Positions 33,852 through 43,295 of a stretch of 64,000 nt of DNA are shown piece by piece (position 1 is the stretch's first letter; each line of letters begins with the position of its first letter). Origin of the DNA: DASXZH01 sp963829965 (lineage in GTDB: Bacteria; Armatimonadota; Fimbriimonadia; Fimbriimonadales; Fimbriimonadaceae). The translations under genes were made by a program, and so were the position numbers. The stretch lies in the NCBI GenBank assembly GCA_963829965.1, contig CAWHLK010000057.1:124001-188000 (forward strand). The letters are read 5' to 3'. The notes under the pieces were generated by a model. The model was not told the DNA's origin. It saw only the letters and a list, made by a program, of their open reading frames with translations, and did not search any database.

Positions 33852-36800
33852 ATGGGCTTAACGAAAGCGGCGATAACACGGCCGGTCTTCATCTTGATGT
33901 TGATGATCGCGTGCGTTCTTCTGGGCTTCCTCGCATACAGCGGCATGCGCAAGGAGCAGAATCCGGGATGTTTCGTTCGGCGTCGTCACCGTAAGCACGC
34001 CCTATCCCGGCGCTTCGCCCGACGAGGTCAACACCCTCATTTCCCGAAAGGTGGAAGAAGCGGTTTCCGGCATCAACGGCCTAAGAACCATCACCGCATC
34101 TTCCCAAGAAGGCGAATCCGTGGTCGTCGCTCAGTTCGATATCGGCACGAACATGGACTCCGCCCTTAGTGACGTACGGTCCAAAGTCGACGCCATCGCC
34201 AACGATCTACCGACGGACGCGTTGAAGGCCACCGTCAGCAAGATCGACACCACCAGCAGCCCCGTGCTGACCATGGTCGCCAGCAGCCCAACGCTTACGA
34301 ACAAGCAGCTGAGAGACCTTGCGGACGACAAGTTGGGCGATATTTTCGGCCAGATCAACGGCGTTGCCTCCGTGAACGTGAATGGTGGCGACGTGCGCGA
34401 AATACAGGTCCAGCTTAATAAGGACAAGCTCCTCTCCTACGGGCTTGGCATTTCCCAGATTCAGCAAGCGGTCTTTGGCGCTACCCAGAACGTGCCCAGC
34501 GGCCACCTGGTCGCCGGTGCCCAGGAGTACAACGTCCGCGTCTTGGGCGAATTTCAAAACGGTGGATCAGCTCAAGAACATGGTGATCAGCATTGCCGAT
34601 CCCACCAATCCTCTGGCTCTTCCCCGAACCGTCACCCTCAAAGACATCGCGACGGTCATCGACACGACCGCAGAGCGCACCAGCTACACGAGGTTGAACG
34701 GAAAGGAAGCGGTCTCCATCAGCGTTCAAAAATCGCGGGACGGCAACTCCATTGAGATCGAGAAGGCTGCGGAAGACTCGATCCAGATGATCAAGAAGAC
34801 CTATGGCGTCAACATCCAGATGATCTACAACGAGGCCACGCAGATCAGCGAAGCATTGGGAGACCTGAGCTTCTCGCTGCTGTTTGGCGTCTTCTTGGTC
34901 GCCACCATCGTTTTCATCTTCCTTCACAACATGAGGGGCACCATTATCGTGTCCATTGCGATCCCCGTTTGCCTCATGACGAGCTTTATCGGGATGGCCA
35001 TCTTGGGCTTTACCGTCAACAGCATGTCCATGCTGGCCCTGTCGCTCGCCATCGGCGTGCTTGTGGATGACGCCATCGTGGTGTTGGAAAACATCTACCG
35101 GCACCTTCGCAAAGGGGAAGACCCGCGTGAAGCCGCCATCAATGGCCGAAGCGAAATCGGTTTGGCCGCCATCGCCATCACCCTTGCGGACGTGGTTGTC
35201 TTTACGCCCATCGGCTTTATGGGCGGCATTCTTGGCGAGTTCTTCAAGCCGCTTGCCCTGAGTTTTGCCGTGACGGTTTTGATTTCGCTTTTTGTCTCGT
35301 TCACCGTCACGCCGATGTTGGCTTCCCGGTGGTACAAAGCCGGCGAAGACATGGAACACCCTGTCGGAGGGTTTGCAAGGGGTTTCGAAACCGCCTTCCA
35401 CGGGCTGGAGCGCTTCTACCGCCGCGTGCTGGAATGGGCACTGAATCACCGCTGGTTTGTTTTTGTCTCGGGCTTTGTCGTTTTGGTCGGCGTGGTCATG
35501 ATGATCGTCGGAAGTTTCAAGCCAACTCGACAAGCAGCCATTCAGGCCTGCGTGCCGCTGATAATGATCGCCCTGGCCATTTCCTTCATAGCTCTTGGAG
35601 TCGGCTACTGGCGAAAGATGCTCGACTCAAATGTCAGACGAATCCTCTCGAGGCTGGCCTGGGGAGTTTCCGGGCTCGTCGGCCTTGGAGCGATGGTCAT
35701 GATGGCCGGCAAAATGGGGCCGATGATCGGGGTCCTCGCCGGCATTGGAGGCTTTTTGGGCTCCGCCGCCGCAATATTCCTGGTCGCCGGCATCGCCGCT
35801 CTCATCGCGAATCTGTTCAGCACCCACGTCCGTTCGCGCATCATTTTGAGCGGTCTCGCCTTCGGGCTGTGCTTCCCAGTCTTTGCCGCGGTTGGCTTCG
35901 GTTGGGCCCAATGGAAGGGAGAATCCCTCTTTAAGTTCCAGTTCCTGCCTCCCACCGACCAAGGGCAGGTGTCCATTAGCGTGGAGTTGCCTCCGGACGC
36001 AAGTCTTGCCGCGACGCAGCAGGTGGTAGACAAGCTGGAACAGACTTGTATGCACGACCCGGACGTGAAGTACGTGCTTTCACAGGTCGGCGCGGCCCAG
36101 GGAAGCGGATTCGGCGGCGGCGGCGCGATCGGTGAGAACCGCGCCTCCATTCAGGTAACGCTCTTCGACAAGGCAAGCTTCTTCGACATCTTCTCCCCTA
36201 CAACGGAGCATCTCCGGCACCGTGCGGATACCACCGTTGCGGCGGATCTGCTGGAAAAAACGGGCAAGGTTCCTGGCGCGCTAGTGACCATCAGCGCCAA
36301 TAACACCGGGTTCGGCCAGCCGATCCAGTTCTCGTTGGTGGGACAAGATCGTGACAAACTGGTTTCGACGGCTTTGAGTATCGTCCAGGGCCTAAAGAAA
36401 GGCGCAGTCAAGGGCGTCATCGATCCTGACCTGTCTTCAAAACCGGGCGTTCCCGAGCGTGAAATCATTCCCGACCGACTGAAGCTCGCCCAATATGGGC
36501 TCACGGTCTCCCAACTGGGCACCGCCGCTCGCATCATGTATCAGGGCGATAACAGCACCAAGTTCCGCGTGAACGGGCGGGAATACGATATCCGGGTGAT
36601 GCTGGATTATCTGGATCGAAACAACCCCAACATCATCAACGAACTGCCGATTTCCTTCAGCAGGGGCAACGCGCTTTACCTGTCGAGCCTGGCTAAGGTT
36701 GAGCCGGGGCTGGGTGTGGACGTGATCGCCCGCCGCGACCGCCAAGACGAGGTTCAAGTCACGGCGGACTTGCTTCCTGGCTATGCCGCGGGATCTATTC

Positions 36801-37528
36801 AGGGCCAGATCGATACGTGGATCAATCAAAACCATATGCTGCCGGAAGGCGTCAAGGAACTGCCGGGCGGTCAGGCCGATATCCAGGGCCGTGAAGGGCC
36901 GAACCTGCTTATTGCGATGCTTCTGGGTCTGATCCTTGTCTACATGCTCCTGGCTTCTCTTTACGACAATCTGCTGTATCCGTTCGTGATTCAACTTGCG
37001 CAGCCGCAGGCCATGGTGGGCGCCTTACTGGCGCTAATGATCACCGACCAAACCCTGAATATCGTGGGAATGATCGGGATCATTACGCTGGTTGGTTTGG
37101 TGGGTAAGAACGCCATTTTGGTCGTGGACTATACCAATACGCTGCGTGGCCGTGGCCGAAACCGGCACGACGCCCTGCTGGAAGCGGGCCCAACCAGAAT
37201 GCGCCCGATTATGATGACTACCCTCGCCTTGATTTTGGGCATCCTACCGGTAGCGTTGGCCCTGGGCCGTGGTTCCGAGTTCAGGCAAACCATCGGAATC
37301 ACCATCATCGGAGGCATTTCGCTCTCGACGATCTTGACCCTGATCGTCATCCCCTGCTCGTACACCATCTTCGACGACTTTTCCAACTACCTCGGAGGCG
37401 CCTTCCGCGGAAAACGCTCCCCAGTAGAACCAGAACCCAGCCCCGTTGTAGCGGAGGAGCCACTTCTGCCTACCAAGCTTACGGGAGTGCCTCAGTTCGG
37501 CTCCGCCCAGGTGCCAGGTACGGAATAA
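33852..37528 (+). CDS. RND efflux permease (AcrB/MexB-like) with inserted membrane block, two frameshifts
   Basis: An inner membrane proton-driven pump. Part 1 (to about 33966) has the first helix, ITRPVFILMLMIACVLLGFLA. An extra G at about 33966 shifts the frame to DVSFGVVTVSTPYPGASPDE and the porter domain; an extra T at about 34553 shifts again to FKTVDQLKNMVI. The long third frame has GVLVDDAIVVLENIYRH (TM4 proton-relay aspartates), TPIGFMGG, FLPPTDQGQVSISVELPP and the second half with VGKNAILVVDYTN. Corrected length is about 1225 aa against about 1050 normally: between TM7 (about 35448) and FLPPTDQG (about 35935) lie about 130 extra residues with roughly four more helices. Confidence 0.9.
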
Positions 37529-37556
37529 AGCCGAACGACGTGCATCGGACCCCTGG

Positions 37557-37583
37557 TAACGGGCGACGGGGACAGTCTTGCAG
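37557..37583. repeat. 27-bp direct repeat, left copy
   Basis: TAACGGGCGACGGGGACAGT followed by CTTGCAG recurs with one change at 38757-38783, exactly 1200 bases on. The two copies frame the degenerate TPR gene in between. Confidence 0.75.
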
Positions 37584-37704
37584 GTCACCAGAGCCTTGAT
37601 GAATAACAACCTGAGAACATTGGCCGCTGAGGCCGCGGCGACCGCAAACAATAAGCCCAAGTGAACTGGCCGCAATATCGATAACAATGGCCCGCCACAA
37701 GAAA

Positions 37705-38704
37705 TCAAACGGAATTCTTATCCTTGGAACCGAATTTCCGCCGATCGGAGGATCTATTGCGACTAGCTACCGTGAAGCCCGTAGAGGCGAGGATCAAGCC
37801 GACTGCCGCAATAATGAAGCCGATTAAATCCGTCGCAATATTAAACAGGAGCGCAATTACGGACAACCCTTCCAAGATTCGCCCGGTGCTCCATAGCTTC
37901 CCCAAGCGGTAAGCCCCGCCATGGATCGCGAACAGACAATAACTAAGGAATGGCTTGACCAGGTAAAGGACTCCGGAAACCCCAATAACCGAGAGGCAAG
38001 CAATCATCGCATGGGGAACGCCCGGGCTGATGCCGTCGCCAAAACGGCGACAACCAAACATGCCCCCCTGCCGAATGGCAACCGCGCTACCGCTAGGTGA
38101 ATCGACAAAACGGCCCTTAAAAACGGATAACCGTCGAACTTCGTGTAAATCTGCTCGAGCGCCTCTCTGTCGTTTGGCTGAGCCTCCAGATGGCGCATAA
38201 GGTTGTTCATATCCTTCCCCGGGCCAGCAGTTGATCCTCCCGCCACAGAGCCGCCGGCACGAGCGGCGAGGCTCCGAGCATGTTCGGAATCAGGGTCCAG
38301 AAGAATTGCCCTCGCCGCTAACGTCGCGGCCTCAGGGAGCTGGCCCAAATTTTAGACGGCACTCGCCTAGCTCCAACAGGAAGGGCAAGAAATTTGGGCG
38401 TGCTGTCCGCAGCGCTTTGCAGATACTGAACGCCATTCGCTGCTTGCCCGCATCTAAAGAGCATGCGGCCGAAGAAAAAGCATGGGTTCGGATCTTCACC
38501 CCGCAATTCGACGGCTAGCTTGGCGCCGGCAAGTGCTTGATCAGTCGCACCCAACTCGAAATCGCACACGGCCATATGAGACAGGGCGTATGAGCTGCCG
38601 GGCTGTATCGCGATTGCCTCCTCGAACAACTTACGTCCCTCCGCGAAGTTGTTGGCCCGCATCTCTTCCAGGCCGCGTTGGCATTTTTGATCAAATGTGT
38701 CCAT
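37705..38704 (-). pseudogene. TPR plus membrane-domain family, copy A (degenerate)
   Basis: Read on the - strand from ATG 38704, it begins MDTFDQKCQRGLEEM and continues with TPR-like helices closely similar to copy C (41339-42391). The frame breaks at least twice around 38345-38380 (FLLELGEC is in a second frame, GQLPEAATLAARA in a third) and again near 38040, where a C-terminal membrane domain with about four helices follows (to 37705). The fold would be a cytoplasmic TPR domain of about 180 residues plus a membrane domain of about 130. With three frames needed it is probably decayed, although sequence errors may add to it. Confidence 0.65.
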
Positions 38705-38756
38705 GCGTTCGCCCCGCCCATCTCCCTTGGTAGCTCATCTTTACGACGTCTGAGCG

Positions 38757-38828
38757 TAACGGGCGACAGGGACAGTCTTGCAGAAGGTGGCGTAACGGGT
38801 CGGCAAGACCCTTATCGCTACCTTCTGC
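38757..38828. repeat. Direct repeat right copy joined to a long hairpin (MITE/REP-like)
   Basis: The 27-bp repeat (38757-38783) runs into an imperfect hairpin: GCAGAAGGTGGCG (38780-38792) pairs with CGCTACCTTCTGC (38816-38828) at 12 of 13 positions, with an inner stem GGGTC/GACCC. TAACGGG is repeated inside the hairpin. No coding capacity. It resembles the structured ends used by IS200-like/REP elements, but no transposase is nearby. Confidence 0.6.
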
Positions 38829-39148
38829 GCGTCCAGGTTCCCCAACATAAAGACAAATGGCATCAACTTAGCATCCTCCACCGAAATCCCAGAACCGCAG
38901 GGGTTGGTCTTTCATTCCCAAGGATGTCGTGCACCTCTGAATAGGTTCAATGCTACTGCCAAATACTTTAAGGGCTTGACACTGCCCCGGTAGCCGGCCT
39001 TGCGAAGAAAAAATCGTCGGCATGCCTGCAAGCAGCACGACATTCTTCCTAGGTCGATTAACTCGCCCACCAGCCCGAAGGTGCATCGGAGTGGCCCCCA
39101 TGGTTCTCAAACGAAACTGACACCGTTATCTCAAAGCTAGTCACCTTG
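38829..39148. other. Intergenic stretch without recognisable gene
   Basis: About 320 bases. A GC-rich segment around 38975-39002 (CTTGACACTGCCCCGGTAGC) is the only conspicuous feature; it resembles decayed mobile-element ends, but this is a weak impression. An 80-residue frame on the - strand (38868-39110) has no family resemblance and is not called. Confidence 0.3.
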
Positions 39149-39517
39149 TCATCCTTTGTCAAGGTCTTCCTCCTTCTTCAATCTTTCCCTCTCCGCGTCC
39201 AGTATCGATAGGACTGGCCTAAACAAAAAGAACATCATAGTGTTCATACCGACCATAAGGAAGTAGCTTGCCAGCAAGATCGCTGGTACAGCAACGGGCA
39301 AGGACCGGTCTTTCGGAATGGAAAGGGCTAATCCTAGAAGCGCGAAGAGAAGGCCGAAAAACACTTCGATCTGTCCCCGTAGAAACCCAACCGATCTCGA
39401 CACTTTGTGCCAGGAAGCATTCGTCCGTCTAAGCTGCCACCAGCCAATGACGCCCCCAAAAAACAGCGACGGCAATACGAGAAGGGGGACCATTATGGGC
39501 TGGTTCTGATCGTGCAT
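39149..39517 (-). CDS. Small membrane protein, unknown
   Basis: A 122-aa protein with three hydrophobic helices (about residues 9-26, 47-66, 75-100) and a charged C-terminal tail ending ERERLKKEEDLDKG. I do not recognise the family. It is divergent from the mutS2 5' stub that begins 60 bases away and so may be the gene that originally lay upstream of an incoming mutS2 allele. Its helices resemble the C-terminal membrane domains of the TPR family in this region only in general character. Confidence 0.5.
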   Translation of the reverse strand: MHDQNQPIMVPLLVLPSLFFGGVIGWWQLRRTNASWHKVSRSVGFLRGQIEVFFGLLFALLGLALSIPKDRSLPVAVPAILLASYFLMVGMNTMMFFLFRPVLSILDAERERLKKEEDLDKG

Positions 39518-39578
39518 TTCTGTAGCCTGCTCCCAGAATATTCTATGTCAAAGCATATGCGGTGACTTTGTTTCGATG

Positions 39579-39667
39579 CGTTAACCGCCGTTCCCTGCCA
39601 CAATTAACCAGCCAATGAACCACGCGCTCAAGGTTCTTGAATTCGACGCCATCCAAAGCCTTCTAGC
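39579..39667 (+). repeat. Duplicated 5' end of mutS2 (truncated stub)
   Basis: These 89 bases match 45972-46060, the upstream region and first 18 or so codons of mutS2 (ATG 39615, MNHALKVLEFDAIQSLLA). Only three bases differ (39650, 39662, 39665), all third codon positions and all synonymous. Similarity ends abruptly at about 39667 where unrelated sequence begins. The stub marks the left edge of a 6.3-kb segment lying between the two mutS2 5' ends. Confidence 0.92.
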
Positions 39668-39724
39668 GGGTGGTCTGCCTCCTTCCTTTTCCCGCAGACT
39701 GAGACGTGCCCAGCCTAGGGCTTT

Positions 39725-40150
39725 TTAGTGGTTGGGCAGCCCCGACTTTGCTCTCCGGTTGCCTATGACGATTTTGTAGCATAGCGCCGACAGATAGAGA
39801 GTAACGAACAGCAAAGCGGCCAATGGCTTGCCGCAGGCAAGGCTCGCCGCGAACATGGAAGCACCGATATCCACCAGGATCGAGGCCACCGTCCAAAGGC
39901 TTCGGCCAGGGCTGGCTCGCTTAGACGCTGATCTGGAGACAATCATCGCAGTTATCCATCGGCAGACCAAAAGCACGCCCAAGACGACCGCAATTACGCC
40001 GCACATCGATGCGAGCCATCGCGGGGAGCGTGCTGCGAGAGCAAAGTAAATGGTGGTAGCTAGCAGGATTGACAATCCCGGAAGCCGGTATCCTTGGACC
40101 GTGGCCTGGACGATGATTCGGACCACGCCACCAGTTCCATAGGCGGACAT
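39725..40150 (-). CDS. Membrane protein downstream of TPR copy B
   Basis: A 141-aa protein with about four hydrophobic helices (about residues 25-43, 46-66, 85-106, 108-128) and a basic tail. It starts 20 bases after the stop of the TPR gene on the same strand and corresponds in position to the C-terminal membrane domain of copies A, C and E, so it is either a separate second half or the end of a gene broken by a stop or frameshift. No catalytic motif. Confidence 0.5.
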   Translation of the reverse strand: MSAYGTGGVVRIIVQATVQGYRLPGLSILLATTIYFALAARSPRWLASMCGVIAVVLGVLLVCRWITAMIVSRSASKRASPGRSLWTVASILVDIGASMFAASLACGKPLAALLFVTLYLSALCYKIVIGNRRAKSGLPNH

Positions 40151-40169
40151 AATGGCGCGCCCGGCCTCG

Positions 40170-40826
40170 TTAGCTGTCCTTCGGTTTCCCAGTGCCAGCA
40201 GTAAAGTAGCCGAACGCTTCTGCAGTCAGCCCCTGAGCGAGGTATGTGTACCCGAGGCTCAGAGACTCCGCATTCATGTCGCCGACCGCATAGGACACCA
40301 TTGAGTAAAGGTCGGAGGGGCCCTTCAAATCAGGGCTCGTAAGAATAGAACGCTTTACCTGCCGGGTGGTGACAGAGTTGGGGTTTAAGACTAGCGATTT
40401 ATCGGCGGCTTGCAGCGCGCCCTTTGTATCCCCCAGCGCTTTTTTACATTGGGCTAGATAGGAATGGAACATCGATTCCTCGGGCGCCATGGTCATTGCC
40501 CGTTTCAAGCTCGGGTAATGCCTTGCCTGGATCGCCACTCCGGAGAAGGACGTAGCCGAATGTGGCACGAGCAAAGGCTACACCCGGACCAGCGTCCAAG
40601 GCTTTTTGGCCTCGGCCAAGGCTTCTTCAGTTCTGCCAATCTGGACAAGGCAGTTAGCCAAATAGGCACGGGCATGCACATCCTCTGGCCTGATTTCTAA
40701 AGCTTCGGCGAACAGGCGTGCGGCCTCCTCAAAGTTGCCTTCTTGCCGCAATTTCCGGGCAGGCCGCGCCTTTGCCAGAAACCGCTCGTTTTCCGTCACC
40801 ACGTCACCAAAGCTCGCGCCCCACAT
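40170..40826 (-). CDS. TPR protein, copy B, one or more frameshifts
   Basis: From ATG 40826 the first frame has NFEEAARLFAEALEIRPEDVHARAYLANCLVQIGRTEEALAEAKK (a TPR pair) to about 40590; a second frame from about 40574 continues the TPR solenoid with YPSLKRAMTMAPEESMFHSY and KGALQAADKSLVLNPNS. The C-terminal part (MNAESLSLGYTYLAQGLTAEAFGYF) resembles the same region of copy E (LKIGEEMVEQGNLGSAYMYLGSAL). It follows an Rhs fragment on the - strand, as copy E follows the complete Rhs gene. Confidence 0.6.
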
Positions 40827-40853
40827 AAAATCGTTACCATCACTACAGAACTC

Positions 40854-41280
40854 TCACTTGCCTTCTTCGACGCGCAAACTCAAGCTGGTGCGCATTCTCG
40901 CGAAAGCGGACACCAGTGGCGGAATAAGCGGACACGAGTGGCGCGATAAGCGAACACTTCGCCCATCTTTCCGCTGCCTCTCAGTCGCCCGGTTGGTGCA
41001 GCGATCGCGGTCATAAAACGAACTCGTGCCTGAGCGATTCTCCGAAACGCCCGGCGTGTACTCCGCTGCCGCATCGTTCCAGTTCCTCCCATCCTCGGCC
41101 GGATCCCTGGTTAAGAACCGCCCTGTGCTGGGGTCATAATACCGGTGGCCGAGCAGCATGAGTCCAGTGTCGGAGTCGCTTTGATAACCACCTTTCGCCA
41201 CGAAAACAAACGGAGAAGCGCTAGCCCCGGTCGAGGAAAGCAACATCCCGAACGCGTCGTAAACCTTTGTGTTTGTGACA
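40854..41280 (-). pseudogene. Rhs core fragment with permuted segment
   Basis: On the - strand it reads VTNTKVYDAFGMLLSSTG, GGYQSDSDTGLMLLGHRYYD and PSTGRFLTRDPAEDG, the end of the Rhs core, nearly identical to the complete gene at 44505-45710. After GRNW, instead of YDYAGNEP, it continues with NDAAAEYTPGVSENRSGTSS, a segment that lies upstream of the core end in the complete gene. The remaining C-terminus (about 40 residues, R/S-rich) is not recognised. It lacks a start of its own and looks like a recombination remnant or orphan tip. Confidence 0.75.
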
Positions 41281-41338
41281 TCCGGCCACTATAGCCAGTT
41301 TGCCGGTTTATTGCCAGGAATAGGAGCCGTGCCCAAAA

Positions 41339-42391
41339 TTATACTTTTTCCGTTCTTGATGCCCTAGCGGCCCGGAGCATTATGGTGAAGCGGACAATTG
41401 CTGGAGTCACGCCGCCCAGACCGGCCAGCAGCCAGGGCAAGCTATGCTGGACGGCGGCAAGGATAATCGTCGAAATGGAGAGGTCGCACACAGCGTTGTA
41501 GACGATGCCAAAGTTCCGGCCTCTTTTTCGGTCGAAATGGAGGAACATAAACAATGAGTCGCTCATAAAGAGCAACGCCCCGAGGCCCGACATGGAGTAA
41601 CCGACCCCCCGTTGGATTTCACTCGCCCCGGGGCGGATCACGCAGCCGCCGATGGCTACGGCGCATAGGCAAAGAACTCGTCCAAGCGGAATCGATCGCA
41701 CCCAATAGCGAACCCAAAACAGGGTGCGCAGTACTGGAAAGGGGCCGACAGCCTCCCGGAACAGTGCCCACCCGTCCTTGTCCCTGGGGTCCGACTCCAA
41801 AAGATGAAGAATGGAGTCGATGTCGGCGCCGTTTCCTGCCCGTACCCCGCCTTCGTCACGGCGCCCCATGCCATTCCTCCGACGTGCTTGGTAATGACCT
41901 ATGCGGATCACCTCCGATATAGTTCCGAAATTGCTTGGATCACTCGCGCGGTCCGCGAGGTTCCAGGCATGTTCAGACTTGGGATCCAAAGAGCTTGCCT
42001 TTGCGGCCAATGTTGCGGCTTCCCGGCGTTGACCCAATTTGAGATGGCACTCGCCGAGTTCTAGTAAGAATGGAACATGGGAAGGCTCCTCGTCCGCTGC
42101 GCGTTTTAGGTACTTCAGGGCTTCCTCTGGGTTGCCTGAACGAGCAAGCATTCGCCCGTAGAAATAGCATGGGTTGGTTTCCTGCCCGCGGAATTCCACA
42201 GCGAGCTTCGCCCCGGCAAGGCCTTCGGCGATTGCCCCCGATTCGAAATCACATACAGCCTTGTAGGTGAGAGCGTACGGACTCTTGGGCCGGATAGCTA
42301 ACGCTTCTTCAAAAAGGCTCCGTGCCTTCGCCAAGTTGTTGGCGTGCATTTCTTCCAAGCCGCGCTCGCATTTTTCTTTAAAGGCGTCCAT
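41339..42391 (-). CDS. TPR plus membrane-domain protein, copy C (intact)
   Basis: A 350-aa protein, the only intact member of the local family. Residues about 1-150 are TPR-like (RGLEEMHANNLAKARSLFEEALAI, GNPEEALKYLKRAADEEP, ECHLKLGQRREAATLAAKA), then a linker, and about residues 225-345 hold four to five hydrophobic helices (VLCLCAVAIGGCVI, GVGYSMSGLGALLFMSDSLFMFL, ISTIILAAVQHSLPWLLAGLG). It would sit in the inner membrane with the TPR domain in the cytoplasm. It lies directly upstream of an Rhs fragment and downstream of the 42494-42972 gene. A role as Rhs immunity protein is possible but unproven. Confidence 0.65.
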   Translation of the reverse strand: MDAFKEKCERGLEEMHANNLAKARSLFEEALAIRPKSPYALTYKAVCDFESGAIAEGLAGAKLAVEFRGQETNPCYFYGRMLARSGNPEEALKYLKRAADEEPSHVPFLLELGECHLKLGQRREAATLAAKASSLDPKSEHAWNLADRASDPSNFGTISEVIRIGHYQARRRNGMGRRDEGGVRAGNGADIDSILHLLESDPRDKDGWALFREAVGPFPVLRTLFWVRYWVRSIPLGRVLCLCAVAIGGCVIRPGASEIQRGVGYSMSGLGALLFMSDSLFMFLHFDRKRGRNFGIVYNAVCDLSISTIILAAVQHSLPWLLAGLGGVTPAIVRFTIMLRAARASRTEKV

Positions 42392-42493
42392 GTGGCAGTC
42401 CTACCTCAACCGGCTTTCGTGCTCTAAACTTCGCTACCAGTTTCCAGAAGTATTCGTTTTCCACACCAAACTATTATGGTTTGGGATCGGACC

Positions 42494-42972
42494 TCACTTG
42501 TCGCCATCTTGCCGATCAGTTGTCACTCCATCGGAGCCTACGCGGATGCTTGGCGACCATGGCGGCGCAATGTAGTAATCATCCTCACTGCCTGGCTGGA
42601 AATTCGGCCTGATATCTATAGTCAGGTCTTCCGATAAAAGGATTCGCAACTCGCCGTCCCGCGTCGGTTCCGCTGACAGCCAGGATATCTTGTCTTCTTC
42701 GATCAACCTAAAGAAGTTCTCCCTGGTTCTAGCGAATGAGTCCTCAGGCAAACTGCCTTCGGGCCAGACTAGGACACGAACTCCCCGTTGGCGTACTTCC
42801 AGAGGGCAGCACACGGAGACGTGCACAGATTCGTAGGGAGGGTCATCCGGATTTTCCAAACCAAATTGGAACACCAAGTAGCCGCCATAGTGCGCCAAGC
42901 CCGTACATGTCCGGCCCGCAAAGAATCCAGGGCATGCTGAACCGTTAAGAGATCATCTTTATCAATATCCAT
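42494..42972 (-). CDS. Small soluble protein, immunity-like, one frameshift
   Basis: From ATG 42972 the frame MDIDKDDLLTVQHALDSLRA runs to about 42895; one missing base then moves it to AHYGGYLVFQFGLENPDDPP and on to 42494. The corrected product is about 158 aa, acidic, without signal or membrane helix, and ends in YYIAPPWSPSIRVGSD. Small acidic single-domain proteins of this kind next to Rhs tips are often immunity proteins (the pattern recalls DUF6188-like families), but I cannot assign it firmly. Confidence 0.5.
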
Positions 42973-43042
42973 TAGGCATCCGCTATCAAAAGACGAACCC
43001 ATTCACGCGACACATCCCCACCGAATAAGCACTTCCTGAACA

Positions 43043-43258
43043 TCAGACGGAGCCACGCGGCCGCTTTGTCGCGAAGATCAGCGTGAGGGCATGCGCACTC
43101 AGGATTAAGACCGCAGCCGCTATGAAGAAAGCCAGTGAATGGATTGCAATGTAGACTAGGACCGCGACGAAGGGATAGCGTTACGAAGCGGGGGGCAAAC
43201 CAGACGTTCTTGGCTTGCATTTCTTCCAAGCCGCGCTCGCACTTCGTCGAAGGTGTCC
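43043..43258 (-). pseudogene. TPR plus membrane-domain family, copy D (deleted and frameshifted stub)
   Basis: ATG 43258 begins MDTFDE, and after a frameshift the family start RGLEEMQAKN-like residues (GLEEMQAKNV) can be read; then almost the whole TPR domain is missing. In a third frame hydrophobic C-terminal sequence follows (FVAVLVYIAIHSLAFFIAAA, VLILSAHALTLIF), ending at TGA 43043. It thus keeps only both ends of the family. Confidence 0.6.
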
Positions 43259-43295
43259 ATATTGCGGCGAAACCATCCTTACCCGACCCAGTGCT

